Part shown: positions 19,718-29,383 of the stretch, in pieces
Layout: the number at the start of each line of letters is the position of its first letter
How positions within the stretch are numbered: position 1 is the stretch's first letter
Assembly: GCA_900548275.1 (NCBI GenBank)
Contig: URJY01000006.1
Span: 1 to 64,000, forward strand
Length of the DNA: 64,000 nt
Direction of reading: 5' to 3'
Source: an uncultured Opitutales bacterium
Lineage (GTDB): Bacteria; Verrucomicrobiota; Verrucomicrobiia; Opitutales; Intestinicryptomonadaceae
Notes under the pieces: model-generated
What the model saw: the letters and a program-made list of their open reading frames with translations, nothing else
Database searches by the model: none
What the model was told of the DNA's origin: nothing
Translations under genes and position numbers: made by a program

Positions 19718-19743
19718 AGACGGGCGAAAAATTCCCGACGGAC

Positions 19744-19773
19744 AATGCGCGGCGTACAACCGCGCATTTTTTA
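19744..19773 (+). terminator. Rho-independent terminator after the 814-residue secreted protein gene
   Basis: The stem AATGCGCGG/CCGCGCATT with a 7-base loop is followed by a T-run. It overlaps the last codons of convergent birA. Confidence 0.75.
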
Positions 19774-20562
19774 TTTCACGGGAAACGCCTCAACCGCCGC
19801 GTAATACTTGGGGCTACCGCCGTTTTCGGAAATCCCGATTCTGCCGGAATCGTCGATTCCGCAGGCGATTCCGTCGATAATCCGCCCCCCGACGTCGAGC
19901 CGCATACGCCTGCCGCGCAGCCAGTCGAACGCCGAAAAATCCGCAGCCAAGCCGCGTGTCGAAACGCGCCCCGCCGCCTTTAATGCCGACACCGCAACCG
20001 CCGCGCCGACAGCGTTCATCGAAACTTCGCGCGAACAGACCGATTCAAGGCAGTCCATCGACGCGAGAACCTCGCTCGGCGCGGACAAATTTCCGACCGC
20101 CGAAAAACAGTTTATGCCAACGCCGAAAACCGCGCTCCTCGCGCCGCCGTCCGCGTACAGCTCGGCGAGCATACCGCCGATTTTCCCTCCGCGTTTCGAG
20201 TAGAGATCGTTGGGCCATTTGAGGAAAAGCTCCGCGCCGAAAACGCGCTTTAGCGCATTGCAAATTTCGACGCCGCAGGCGACCGTAAACGACGAAACAA
20301 GCCCCGAGTCGGCGGGCAATTCAACCGCCGTCGAGATGCAGAGCGTAGCCGATTCGTCGGAATACCAACGGCGGTCGAGCCGCCCGCGCCCGCGCGTCTG
20401 CCTTTTTGCGGCAACGACAAACGGCGGACGTACACCTTCGCGCAACATCCGCATGGCGTCGTCGTTCGTGCTTTCGGTCGTGTCGAAAAAATGCAGCGCA
20501 CCGCCGAAACCGAAGCGGTCGAGCTGGGTAAGCAGTCTGTTTTTCTCGAGAATATCGGGCAT
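19771..20562 (-). CDS. birA: Biotin--[acetyl-CoA-carboxylase] ligase
   Basis: Activates biotin as biotinyl-AMP and attaches it to the carrier domain of biotin enzymes such as acetyl-CoA carboxylase. The 263-residue product has the catalytic core motifs TTESTNDDAM, the nucleotide loop QTRGRGRLDRRW, LKWPNDLYS and GGKIGGMLAEL, then the small C-terminal SH3-like domain. There is no N-terminal helix-turn-helix, so this is the ligase-only form and should not repress a biotin operon. It converges with the upstream secreted-protein gene. Confidence 0.92.
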   Translation of the reverse strand: MPDILEKNRLLTQLDRFGFGGALHFFDTTESTNDDAMRMLREGVRPPFVVAAKRQTRGRGRLDRRWYSDESATLCISTAVELPADSGLVSSFTVACGVEICNALKRVFGAELFLKWPNDLYSKRGGKIGGMLAELYADGGARSAVFGVGINCFSAVGNLSAPSEVLASMDCLESVCSREVSMNAVGAAVAVSALKAAGRVSTRGLAADFSAFDWLRGRRMRLDVGGRIIDGIACGIDDSGRIGISENGGSPKYYAAVEAFPVK

Positions 20563-20591
20563 ATGAAAAACGTTTTTCGTGGGAGTTTATA

Positions 20592-20624
20592 AAAACAAAA
20601 AACCGACATATTTGAATATGTCGG
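20592..20624 (-). terminator. Terminator of the small basic protein gene
   Basis: On the minus strand CCGACATATT/AATATGTCGG (20603-20624) is followed by TTTTTTGTTTTT. It lies downstream of the 33-codon gene and just upstream of birA. Confidence 0.8.
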
Positions 20625-20681
20625 CTTCGCAAACTTTCGAGCAAAAAAACGCTCAGTGCGCTTAACGGACGGATTTTGCGC

Positions 20682-20783
20682 TTAGCACGCCCATGTGCGC
20701 TTCTTATGACGATTTGCCTTCGAACGCTTCGAGCGTTTATGCTTATTCATCTTGAGTCTGCGTTTTTTCTTCAGGTTTGCCAT
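20682..20783 (-). CDS. 33-residue highly basic protein, AURKAIP1/COX24-type small ribosomal protein
   Basis: The peptide runs [20 protein letters not shown] and ends [13 protein letters not shown]. The MKxHKxxKRxKxxRHKKR pattern matches the very short proteins annotated as AURKAIP1/COX24 domain-containing, the bacterial counterparts of a mitochondrial small-subunit ribosomal protein. The start is preceded by AAAGGTAG at good spacing, the codons are typical of the genome, and a strong terminator follows. The gene is easily missed because of its size. The function in the ribosome is inferred from sequence type only. Confidence 0.8.
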   Translation of the reverse strand: MANLKKKRRLKMNKHKRSKRSKANRHKKRTWAC

Positions 20784-20928
20784 TTTTACTACCTTTATTG
20801 ATTGAATATAAAGTTCTGTTTTTTAAAAGACAGACATAATCCGCAAAAACTCCGTTTTGTAAAGCTTTTTATTAATTTATTTTTGCCGCAAAAAATTGCT
20901 CAAATAATCATTGCGCCGAACCCAAAAA

Positions 20929-20953
20929 GTGGTAAACGCTTTTTCCTTACCAC
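20929..20953. promoter_or_regulatory. Inverted repeat upstream of the family 2 glycoside hydrolase
   Basis: GTGGTAA (20929-20935) and TTACCAC (20947-20953) flank an 11-base centre, ending 12 bases before the hydrolase ATG. This is a possible operator or an mRNA hairpin near the ribosome site; no cognate regulator is in the window. Confidence 0.4.
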
Positions 20954-20965
20954 AATTCTGTATAT

Positions 20966-23425
20966 ATGAAAAAACTGCTTACAACATTACTCACCGCAAC
21001 CGCGTTCTCGGCGATACTCTTCGGGGGCGAATCGCCGCGTTCGACGGTCGCGCTCGAAGACGGCTGGAAATTCGCGAAAGGCGACTTCCCCGACGCCGAA
21101 AAATCCTCTTTCGACGACTCCAAATGGGAGTCCGTCAAAGTCCCGCACGACTGGGCAATCGACAAGCCCTTCGATATGAACATCGACATGCAGTACGTTC
21201 AGGTCTTTCAGGACGGCGACAAAAGAGCGATGCTGCGCACGGGACGTACGGGTGCCCTGCCCTGCTTCGGCGCGGGCTGGTACAGAAATACGCTCGACAT
21301 TCCCGCCGACAAAAGCGGCTTGCGCGTGTTCGTCGAGTTCGACGGCGCGATGAGCAACGCACAAGTTTTCGTCAACGGGCAGTTCGCGGGGACGTGGCCC
21401 TACGGCTACGCGTCGTTTAGCTTCGACATCACAAAATTCGTGAAATTCGGCGAAAAGAATCTGCTCGCGGTGCGGCTTGACAACAAGGAACAGTCGTCGC
21501 GCTGGTATTCTGGAGCGGGACTTTACCGCAACGTGCGGCTCGTGTACAAGTCGCCCACGCACGTGGCGTACTGCGGCACGTTCGTAACCACGCCGAAAAT
21601 CGCGAGGGAAAAGGCTTCCGTGAACGTCAAAACCGACATTGTGAACCCCGCCGGTGCGGCGAAAATCGTCCACAAAATCTACGCGCCCGACAGCAAGCTT
21701 GCGGCTTCGGCGGAATCCGAAAACGTCGCGGGGGAAATCTTCATCGACGTGCCCCACCCGCAGCTCTGGGACGTGAAATCGCCCAACCTCTACCGCCTCG
21801 AAACGTCGCTTTTCGACAAAAACGGCGCGAAAATCGACCGCTACACGACGCGTTTCGGCATCCGCAAAATCGAAATCACCCGCGACGGCGGCTTTGTGCT
21901 CAACGGCAGAAAAACCGCAATCAACGGCGTTTGTATGCACCACGACCTCGGGCCCATTGGCGCGGCTACAAACGTGCGCGCGCTCAAGCGCCAGCTCGAA
22001 ACGCTCAAAGAAATGGGCTGCAACGCAATCCGCACATCGCATAACCCACCCTCGCCCGAACTGCTCGACCTCTGCGACGAAATGGGCTTCATCGTCGAGG
22101 ACGAAGCATTCGACGAATGGCGGCACCAGAAATGCGAAAACGGCTACCACAAGCTTTTTAACGAATGGGCGGAAAAGGATTTGACCGCGTTCGTCAAGCG
22201 CGACCGCAACCACCCTTGCGTCGCACTTTGGAGCATAGGCAACGAAGTCAACGACCAACGTTTCCCCGACGGCGGCGCGACGGCGAAATTCCTTGTAGAC
22301 ATCGTCCACCGCGTTGACCCCACGCGCCCCGTGACGGCGGGAATCAACAACATCAAAGGCGCGTTCGAAGTCAGCAAAATTCCGCAGGAGCTTGACGTTG
22401 TCGGGCTGAACTACCAACCTTTCCTCTACGCAAAATATGCCAAGGAATATCCGAACATGATATTCCACGGAAGCGAAACAGCCTCCACCGTAAGCTCGCG
22501 GGGAAGCTACCACTTCCCCGTGAAGCGCGACAGCCTGCCCTACCACGAAGACTATCAGGTTTCGTCATACGACACCGAAACGCCGCCATGGGCGCAGATT
22601 CCCGACGAGGAATTCGCCGCGCTCGACGAAAACCCGACTTTCTTCGGCGAATTCGTATGGACGGGCTACGACTACCTCGGCGAACCCACGCCCTACAACC
22701 CGGGGACGCCCGCCCGCAGCTCGTACTTCGGAATCGTCGACCTCGCGGGCTTCAAGAAAGACCGCTTCTACGCCTATCAGGCTCGCTGGAACCCCGATGT
22801 AAAGGTGCTGCACATCATGCCGCACTGGAACTGGGAGGACAGGCTCGGACAAAACGTGCCCGTCCACGTCTACACAAACTACCCGAAAGCCGAGCTTTTC
22901 GTAAACGGCAAAAGTATGGGAGTCAGGACGAAAAACCCAGAATCCAAAAATGTCATGGAAAGATACCGCATAATCTGGGACAACGTTTCATATCAGGCGG
23001 GCGAAATCAAGGTTGTTGCGTACGGCGACGACGGCAAAGCCGCCGAGGAAAAGACCGTAAAGACCGCGGGCAAAGCCGCGACATTCAGGATGTCCGCCGA
23101 CCGCGACACCCTTCTGCCCGACCCGAAGGAGCTGATTTTCGTCGAAATCGACATCGTCGACAAGGACGGCACGTTCTGCCCGCGCGCGGCGAATTTCATG
23201 TTCGTGAAAGTCGAGGGAGCGGGCAAACTGCGCGCGCTCTGCAACGGCGACGCCACAGACCAGACTGCGTTCTCGTCGAACTACATGAAGTCGTTTAACG
23301 GCAAACTGCTGGCGGTGGTAGAACCTACGGGAGAATCGGGCGACGTGAAAATCACGGCGTACGGGCACATGCTCGCGCCGAAGACGCTCACGCTAAAAAT
23401 ACAAAAGCCGATAGAAACCAAATAG
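20966..23425 (+). CDS. Secreted glycoside hydrolase family 2 (beta-galactosidase-like)
   Basis: The 819-residue product has a signal peptide (MKKLLTTLLTATAFSAILFG), an N-terminal jelly-roll sugar-binding domain (SSRWYSGAGLYRNVRLVYKS), an immunoglobulin-like domain, the TIM-barrel catalytic domain (TSHNPPSPELLDLCDEMGF) and C-terminal beta domains (WNWEDRLGQNVPVHVYTNYP) of the DUF4982 type. The acid/base is E427 in LWSIGNEVND and the nucleophile is E562 in FFGEFVWTGYDY, with both retaining-mechanism residues intact. The specific glycosidic bond cannot be told from sequence. It is a single gene with a palindrome just upstream and a terminator downstream. Confidence 0.93.
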   Translation: MKKLLTTLLTATAFSAILFGGESPRSTVALEDGWKFAKGDFPDAEKSSFDDSKWESVKVPHDWAIDKPFDMNIDMQYVQVFQDGDKRAMLRTGRTGALPCFGAGWYRNTLDIPADKSGLRVFVEFDGAMSNAQVFVNGQFAGTWPYGYASFSFDITKFVKFGEKNLLAVRLDNKEQSSRWYSGAGLYRNVRLVYKSPTHVAYCGTFVTTPKIAREKASVNVKTDIVNPAGAAKIVHKIYAPDSKLAASAESENVAGEIFIDVPHPQLWDVKSPNLYRLETSLFDKNGAKIDRYTTRFGIRKIEITRDGGFVLNGRKTAINGVCMHHDLGPIGAATNVRALKRQLETLKEMGCNAIRTSHNPPSPELLDLCDEMGFIVEDEAFDEWRHQKCENGYHKLFNEWAEKDLTAFVKRDRNHPCVALWSIGNEVNDQRFPDGGATAKFLVDIVHRVDPTRPVTAGINNIKGAFEVSKIPQELDVVGLNYQPFLYAKYAKEYPNMIFHGSETASTVSSRGSYHFPVKRDSLPYHEDYQVSSYDTETPPWAQIPDEEFAALDENPTFFGEFVWTGYDYLGEPTPYNPGTPARSSYFGIVDLAGFKKDRFYAYQARWNPDVKVLHIMPHWNWEDRLGQNVPVHVYTNYPKAELFVNGKSMGVRTKNPESKNVMERYRIIWDNVSYQAGEIKVVAYGDDGKAAEEKTVKTAGKAATFRMSADRDTLLPDPKELIFVEIDIVDKDGTFCPRAANFMFVKVEGAGKLRALCNGDATDQTAFSSNYMKSFNGKLLAVVEPTGESGDVKITAYGHMLAPKTLTLKIQKPIETK

Positions 23426-23441
23426 CGGCGGCAGCCTGCAA

Positions 23442-23477
23442 AAACGGCGCAAACCACTTCGGATTGCGCCGTTTTTT
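23442..23477 (+). terminator. Rho-independent terminator after the glycoside hydrolase
   Basis: AAACGGCGCAA/TTGCGCCGTTT with an 11-base loop is followed by a T-run (ends about 23477). The next gene is convergent. Confidence 0.8.
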
Positions 23478-23492
23478 CGTGTTCGGGGGAAT

Positions 23493-26400
23493 CTATTTTT
23501 TGTTTTCGGCGACGAACTTTTCGAAGTTGTCCAACTTGTCTTTCGCCCTCAAATTGCCGTTGTCCGCGCCGAGCTTCAAAAGGAACTTCGCGCGGTCGGC
23601 GTCGGTTATGAAATTCGTGCCGTCGATGTATTTCTTTGCGAGGTGTACATAGTTCGTTTTCACGCTTTTCTTAAGTTCGGCAAGCCGCTTTTCCGCTTTC
23701 TTTTCGTCGCGGGCAACGCCGATTCCCTTTTCGTAGATGTACGCCAGAAATTCAACCGCCTCGTTTCTGCCGCGCCGCGCGGCGTCTTCCAGAAGCTCCG
23801 CGCCTTTTGCGGCGTCCTTTTCCATACCCGCGCCGACTATAAGCGAAAGTCCGCGGCGGTACAAGCCCCACGGCGAATGCGGCGCGTACTTTGCGTGCTC
23901 GGCGAGAATTTCGTTCGCCTTTTTCCAGTCGCGGTATTTCGGGGTCTGCGTGTAGAAATCGTAGAGCCGCCAGTATATCGAAACCGACGGATAGTTTTTG
24001 CGCGAAAATTCGAGCCACTGGAGCTTACGCTCGGGATTGCCCTCCAAACCGCCTTTGTTGTAAAGATTGGCTATTGCAACGGCATTCTTCGCGCCCGTCG
24101 GGTATGTTTGGGCGAGCATAAGCTCCTCCGCCTTTTTGCGCAGTTTTGCGGCTTCGGCGGAGTCGGCGGGTCGCCCGATTCCCTTTTCGGCGCAGTACGC
24201 AAGGGCTTCGAGGGCTGGAACTGTTTTGGTCGAATACGGGCGTTCGGCAGCCTTTTCGAAATACGCAAACGCCTTTGCTCCGTCGCGCGCCGTTCCCCTG
24301 CCGTTCAAATAGCAGAGAGCCAAATCGAAGTAGGCGTCGCGCGGAACATACGATAATTCCTTTTTGCAATAGTCGAAATAGCGGTTGAGGTTCTCGAAAT
24401 ATTTTTTGTCGTCTTTCAAAACCCAATTATCTTTGTATGCATTCGCAAGATTTTCGAAAAGGCTGCCGTCGAGAGCCGCCGCCTTTTCATAAAGCGCGAT
24501 TGCGCGGGCGAAGTCGGGCGCAAGCCCGTTCGTGCCGCGCAGATAAAGCCGCGCGGCGTTCGCAAATCTTCTGCCCGTCTTTGCTTCGGCAATATAGCGT
24601 TCTACAAACGGTTTCAGCGCGTCGTCGGGAAGCTTCGGGGCGTTTTCGAACGAAGCATACTCGGGTACGGAGTCCGACACATCGATTGACGCCAGAAGCT
24701 TGTCGGCTTTGTCGGGGTCGGCTTTCGTGCCGATTCCGTTTCGGTAGCAATAGGCGAGCCAGAATTTGCCCAGATTGTCGTACTCGGAACGATTTTTAAT
24801 GATATTGAAAGCCTTTTCGGGATTCTTTTCGCCGTCCGCGCCGCTCATAAGCGAAAACGCGTATGTATAATCCAAGACTATGTTTGTCCGTCTGTTTTTT
24901 TCTTTTTTGTTTTCGAGAAATTCTCCCGAAGAATAAACACTGTCTTTGCGCCAAGAGTCGAAAGATTTTGCAAGCTCGAGAATCTCGGTCTCGCGCCCCT
25001 CTTTCGGGTAGTCCACCAATACTTGATATTTGTCGTAGGCGCTATCTGCAATTCCCGCGAGAGCGCACAACTCGAGAAACTTTCCGTAGACTTCCGATTT
25101 TGAGCCGAAAAGCACTGAAATTTGGGATTGCACATTGTTATAAAACGTGGATGCGCTCGGATAGAATTTGAGGGAATCCAAGAGTTTTTTCATTTCGGAA
25201 AGCGCGGCGGCTTTGTCGCCCGCCATTCCTCTGCCCTCGTACTTGCAACAGGCAAGAGTAAACTTTGCGCATTCGTCGCCGAGTTGCGCCGATTTTTTGA
25301 ACGATTCCACCGCGCCGTTCCAGTCGCCGTTTTCGGCTTGATAATACGCCTTCAAATTCTCGGCTGCAGCCCTGTCTTTGAGCGAATCGCAAAACGCGAG
25401 CGCATCGGAATAGCCCAACCAGTCGACAAGCTGTTTGACAGAGTCCTTGTTGCCCAACTCCGCCGATGCTCTTAAAAACTTTTTCATCTGTTTCGGGGCT
25501 ATGTAATAGTCGGAATTACAGTAAGTACCCCAAAGCGCAAACTCTCGATAAAAATCGGACTTTTCGGTGTCCGTAAGTCTGTCGAGTAGCGAATTGGCAA
25601 GTTTTTCGTCTTTCGGGAAACCGTTGTTTCCCAGAATTAGCCACTTCGCAAGCTGTCTCAAATGCCACTGACTTTTGATTTTCGGAAGGAATTTTTTTAA
25701 CGCCTGCGAAAGTTTTTCGGAATCGCCGATTTTTGCATAATAGTAAATCAGCATTACGGAGATAGTGGAATCGGAAGCCGCGGCGTCAATGGGAGCAATT
25801 TCCTCCATCAATTTAACCGCCTTGGCGCGATTGGGGCTACTCAAAAAGCTCTCGGGAATGGTATCTCTGCAGACATTTTGGTTTCCGTATATCCAATACG
25901 AAAGGAGGGAACGTTTTTCGTATAAATTGAGCATCCCCATTTCGTAAAGTTTTTCGAGTTGCTCGGCGGCAAGCTCTTTCATTTCGAAATTGTCAAACGC
26001 GCTCCGCATTTCAGTCGCCCTCCTGTCGGGGGAAAGGGTATCGAGGGCTTTTTTCGCCGCTTCAAATTCCTTTGCATACTGCGCATCGTTCATAGTCAGA
26101 ACATACATGCGCGTAGCCGAGAATACATCGAGTTCGGGGGCAAATTTCGAAAGAAGCCCGATAAGCCGTTTTTTCGAAATGCCCTCTACCCCCGACTTTT
26201 GAAGCTTCGAATAATCCGCTACGGCATCCCACGGCTGAAATTCGCGTTCCCAATATCCGTCCGAATTCCAGATTTCCTTTGCGATGTCCTCCCTGCCTAT
26301 GTTGCAGAACCGTGATATGGCAGTTCCGAAGACATACCGAAGATCTTTCGTAAGAACCGAATATGTCTCGGCGTCGAGCTTGGGATAAATTTCGTCGGGC

Positions 26401-26735
26401 GAAGAAAACACAACTTTTGCGAAGTCGGGATTTGCGATTTTCTCGAACTGCGCCCTGTCGCCCGCCAGAAAATAGATGTTGGCGAGCCTGTCGCGCGCGT
26501 AGGAGCTTTTTTCGCTCTTCGACTTCAAGTCAGCCACGATTTTGTCCAGTTTTTTCCGCGCCGCGCCGTCGGTCTTTGCAAGCTCTACAAGCGGCGAAAC
26601 GTAGCCGAATTTTTCGTAAGCCGACTCCGCCGACTTCAGCCTGTCCGAACCGAACATTGCCGAATAGTCGGCGTTCGCGCCGAAAAGCGGCGAGATTAGA
26701 AACAGTAATGCGGGGTATAATAGTGCTCGTTTCAT
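23493..26735 (-). CDS. Secreted Sel1/TPR-like repeat protein, 1080 residues
   Basis: Begins MKRALLYPALLFLISPLFGA, a signal peptide; the ATG at 26735 is preferred over an in-frame ATG 13 codons upstream because the signal peptide starts here. The remainder is a long alpha-helical solenoid of Sel1-type repeats (GRGMAGDKAAALSEMKKLL, GRGTARDGAKAFAYFEKAA, GIGVARDEKKAEKRLAELKK), so it is probably a periplasmic scaffold or interaction protein. The partner is unknown. Two shorter Sel1 proteins occur at 52.9-54.6 kb. Confidence 0.85.
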   Translation of the reverse strand: MKRALLYPALLFLISPLFGANADYSAMFGSDRLKSAESAYEKFGYVSPLVELAKTDGAARKKLDKIVADLKSKSEKSSYARDRLANIYFLAGDRAQFEKIANPDFAKVVFSSPDEIYPKLDAETYSVLTKDLRYVFGTAISRFCNIGREDIAKEIWNSDGYWEREFQPWDAVADYSKLQKSGVEGISKKRLIGLLSKFAPELDVFSATRMYVLTMNDAQYAKEFEAAKKALDTLSPDRRATEMRSAFDNFEMKELAAEQLEKLYEMGMLNLYEKRSLLSYWIYGNQNVCRDTIPESFLSSPNRAKAVKLMEEIAPIDAAASDSTISVMLIYYYAKIGDSEKLSQALKKFLPKIKSQWHLRQLAKWLILGNNGFPKDEKLANSLLDRLTDTEKSDFYREFALWGTYCNSDYYIAPKQMKKFLRASAELGNKDSVKQLVDWLGYSDALAFCDSLKDRAAAENLKAYYQAENGDWNGAVESFKKSAQLGDECAKFTLACCKYEGRGMAGDKAAALSEMKKLLDSLKFYPSASTFYNNVQSQISVLFGSKSEVYGKFLELCALAGIADSAYDKYQVLVDYPKEGRETEILELAKSFDSWRKDSVYSSGEFLENKKEKNRRTNIVLDYTYAFSLMSGADGEKNPEKAFNIIKNRSEYDNLGKFWLAYCYRNGIGTKADPDKADKLLASIDVSDSVPEYASFENAPKLPDDALKPFVERYIAEAKTGRRFANAARLYLRGTNGLAPDFARAIALYEKAAALDGSLFENLANAYKDNWVLKDDKKYFENLNRYFDYCKKELSYVPRDAYFDLALCYLNGRGTARDGAKAFAYFEKAAERPYSTKTVPALEALAYCAEKGIGRPADSAEAAKLRKKAEELMLAQTYPTGAKNAVAIANLYNKGGLEGNPERKLQWLEFSRKNYPSVSIYWRLYDFYTQTPKYRDWKKANEILAEHAKYAPHSPWGLYRRGLSLIVGAGMEKDAAKGAELLEDAARRGRNEAVEFLAYIYEKGIGVARDEKKAEKRLAELKKSVKTNYVHLAKKYIDGTNFITDADRAKFLLKLGADNGNLRAKDKLDNFEKFVAENKK

Positions 26736-26834
26736 ATAGGCGAGTTTAAACTGCGCGTTCAAAGTGTAAAGCAAAAAAGCAAAAAAAACGACGCCCCCCG
26801 CAGGAACGCCGTTTCAAAAAAAATGCGCAATATG

Positions 26835-27710
26835 TTATCTGCCGCGTATGATGTGCGAAAGTTTTATCGCCGATTCCGCGCGGTTTAGAATGTACAGATG
26901 GATTCCCGCAACCTTGTTGCGCTTCAGCTCTTCAATCTGCGCAGTCGCCCATTCCAAGCCGACTTTTGCGCCGTCGCCCTCGGACGCGGCTTCGAGCCGT
27001 TGCACGAGCGCGTCGGGAATTTCCGTCGAGCACATCGACTTGAAATTCATCACCTGTTTGAGCGAAAGCGCGGGGAGAATGCCCGCAATCACGGGCTTGT
27101 CGATTCCTGCCGCGCGGCATTTTTCCACAAAGCGGAAGAAGTGAGAGTTTTCGAAGAACATCTGCGTTACCACGAAGTCCGCGCCCGCGTCGATTTTGCG
27201 CTTGAGGTTTGCGATGTCGTCGTCGAGCGTCGCGGCCTCGGGGTGCTTTTCGGGATAGCCCGCGCAGCCGATTCCGAAATCGGGATATTTCGAGCGCACA
27301 AATTCGACAAGCTCGTTTGCGTGCTTGAAGCCGTCGGGGTGCGGAACGAACGCCGTCTCGCCCTTGGGCGGGTCGCCGCGCAATGCCATCACGTTGCGGA
27401 AACCCGCGGCGGCGTACCGTTCGACAATCGCGGCGATGTCGTCTTTCGAATGCCCCATACAGGTTAGGTGCGGCATCATTTCGAAGTCGAAAATGTCGTG
27501 CAAAAGCTCGCCGTAGTCGAGCGTGCGCTCGCGCGTCGAACCGCCCGCCCCGTAGGTAATGGAGGCGTAGTCTGGCGAAAGCTCCTTGAGCTTCTTTGCG
27601 GTGCGCAGAATCTGGCGCGCGCCCTCCTCGGTCTTCGGCGGAAAAAACTCCACCGAAAAAACCGTCTGACCGCTCTTGAATTTGTCCCCTATGTTTCTGT
27701 TATTTTCCAT
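26835..27710 (-). CDS. metF: Methylenetetrahydrofolate reductase
   Basis: Reduces 5,10-methylene- to 5-methyl-tetrahydrofolate with FAD, supplying methionine synthase. The 291-residue product shows VFSVEFFPPKTEEG (catalytic glutamate region), ITYGAGGSTRERTLDY, MPHLTCMGH, MALRGDPPKGE, GCAGYPEKHPEA, FVVTQMFFE and GILPALSLKQ, typical of the bacterial single-domain enzyme. It lies 12 bases downstream of alr, likely in one transcript. Confidence 0.95.
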   Translation of the reverse strand: MENNRNIGDKFKSGQTVFSVEFFPPKTEEGARQILRTAKKLKELSPDYASITYGAGGSTRERTLDYGELLHDIFDFEMMPHLTCMGHSKDDIAAIVERYAAAGFRNVMALRGDPPKGETAFVPHPDGFKHANELVEFVRSKYPDFGIGCAGYPEKHPEAATLDDDIANLKRKIDAGADFVVTQMFFENSHFFRFVEKCRAAGIDKPVIAGILPALSLKQVMNFKSMCSTEIPDALVQRLEAASEGDGAKVGLEWATAQIEELKRNKVAGIHLYILNRAESAIKLSHIIRGR

Positions 27711-27722
27711 TGCAAAATGATG

Positions 27723-28793
27723 TTATTTGATAATCCTGTCGACGCGCCTCGGAATGGCGACCATCGTCTCCCACGGAATGCGGCTCGTCCAGCGGCTGTA
27801 GTCGGCAAGCGAGATTTCCGCGCCGTTCTGGTCGCCGATGAACGTTACTTCGTCGCCGACTTTCGCGCCGACTCCGCTTACGTCGATGAACATTTCGTCA
27901 AGCCCCACGCAGTCGAGAATCCTGCAGCGTTTGCCGCCCACGAGCACGCGCGCCTCTTCGGTAAAGCCCGCGGGGACGCCGTCGGCATAGCCCGCGCAGA
28001 CCGAGGCAACGGTTTTTCCTCCGCGCTCGCCCACCGCCAGTATCCGCGCCTTGAATGCCAAGACCGACTGCAAGTGCAAGCCCTCGAAGCCGCCGCCGTC
28101 GTCGAAGGGATTTATTCCGTACTGCACAAGCCCCATTCTGACCGCGTTGAACGGCGGCTCAATCGGAACGTAGCGCAACGCCGCGCTGTTGTGGATGTGG
28201 AGCAGCATATCGGCAGTCGCGTATTTTGCGGCGACTTTCTTGAAGATTTCGACCTGCCCGAAAGTGTAGTCGCGGTCGGTGTCCGCGCTCGAAAGGTGCG
28301 AGAATATCCCGTTGATTTTCAGATGCGGCAGCGAAAGTATTTTCGGGAAAACCTCGTCCGCCTTTTCGTGCCACACGCCCGCGCGCCCCATCCCAGTGTC
28401 GAGTTTGATGTGCGCGCCGAGAATTTTTCCGCGCTCGGCAGCCAAGTCGTCGAACGCCTTGGCTTCGGCATACGACGAAAGCGCGGGAGTCGCGCCGTAG
28501 TCGAACACGAGCGGACGCTCCTCCTTCAGTATCGGACTGAGAACCAGAACGCTCCTGTCGGAGACGACCTCGCGCACGCGCGAAGCCTCGTAGAGATTTG
28601 CTACCGCAAACAAATCCGCCCCGCCCTTGAGGAAACGGACGAGAGCCTGCGGCATACAGTGCCCGTACGCGTCCGCCTTGACAACCGCAACGTACTTCAC
28701 GCCTGCGGGCAGCGAATTTTTTATGTTCCGCACGTTCGACTCGAGGCGGTTGAAGTCCACCTCAATCCACGATCTCAAAATATGCTTGTTCAC
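27723..28793 (-). CDS. alr: Alanine racemase
   Basis: PLP-dependent interconversion of L- and D-alanine for peptidoglycan. The 356-residue product has the PLP lysine K39 in VAVVKADAYGHC, LDTGMGRAGV, the C-terminal beta domain with CAGYADGVPAGF carrying the opposing catalytic tyrosine, and VGLDEMFIDVSG. Length and domain order are normal. It heads a two-gene unit with metF and is divergent from yraN. Confidence 0.95.
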   Translation of the reverse strand: MNKHILRSWIEVDFNRLESNVRNIKNSLPAGVKYVAVVKADAYGHCMPQALVRFLKGGADLFAVANLYEASRVREVVSDRSVLVLSPILKEERPLVFDYGATPALSSYAEAKAFDDLAAERGKILGAHIKLDTGMGRAGVWHEKADEVFPKILSLPHLKINGIFSHLSSADTDRDYTFGQVEIFKKVAAKYATADMLLHIHNSAALRYVPIEPPFNAVRMGLVQYGINPFDDGGGFEGLHLQSVLAFKARILAVGERGGKTVASVCAGYADGVPAGFTEEARVLVGGKRCRILDCVGLDEMFIDVSGVGAKVGDEVTFIGDQNGAEISLADYSRWTSRIPWETMVAIPRRVDRIIK

Positions 28794-28893
28794 GATTTTG
28801 TTTTTGTCGGTATTTTTTTCGATTCGCGGCGCGTGTCAAATTCAATCGCCCAAAAAACTTGACCCGCTCCGATTTCGGCGAAATTATCGCCGT

Positions 28894-29295
28894 ATGCTCG
28901 AAACCATTTTCAGATTCTTCAAACGGCGCGAAACGCCCGCCGCACGGCGCGGCAGACTGGGCGAAAACGCCGCCGCAAAACATCTGAAAAAGGCGGGAAT
29001 GAAAATTGTCGCGCGAAACTACAGAAGCGGCAGGGACGAGATAGACATAGTTGCGCTCGACGGGCAGTCGCTTGTTTTCGTGGAAGTGAAGACGCGCGCG
29101 CCCGACGCGATGGTCGGCGGATTCTTCGCGGCGGTCTCGAAGCGGAAGGCGCACGCCCTGCGGCGATGCGCAAGAACGTACATCGCGAAAATGCGCCCCA
29201 AGCCCCTCACGTGGCGTTTCGACGTTGTGGACGTGCAACTCGACGGCGACGAAAAAACGGTGTCGATTAGACACTACCCGAACGTGGGAATGTAG
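28894..29295 (+). CDS. yraN: YraN/UPF0102 family nuclease-fold protein
   Basis: The 133-residue product has the restriction-endonuclease-like core of the family: GRLGENAAAKHLKKAGMKIV, ARNYRSGRDEIDIVALDG (acidic active-site residues) and LVFVEVKTRAP (E-x-K). The exact cellular role of this family is not established. The ATG at 28894 begins the conserved block; the upstream open frame runs antisense to alr and is not part of the gene. It is convergent with folC. Confidence 0.9.
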   Translation: MLETIFRFFKRRETPAARRGRLGENAAAKHLKKAGMKIVARNYRSGRDEIDIVALDGQSLVFVEVKTRAPDAMVGGFFAAVSKRKAHALRRCARTYIAKMRPKPLTWRFDVVDVQLDGDEKTVSIRHYPNVGM

Positions 29296-29383
29296 CGGAC
29301 GGACGAAGACGAACCGCCCCGCGCAAAACGCAGACCGCGCCCAGCCGACTCCAACCGCCGCAAACCGCCCCGCGCAACCCCGC

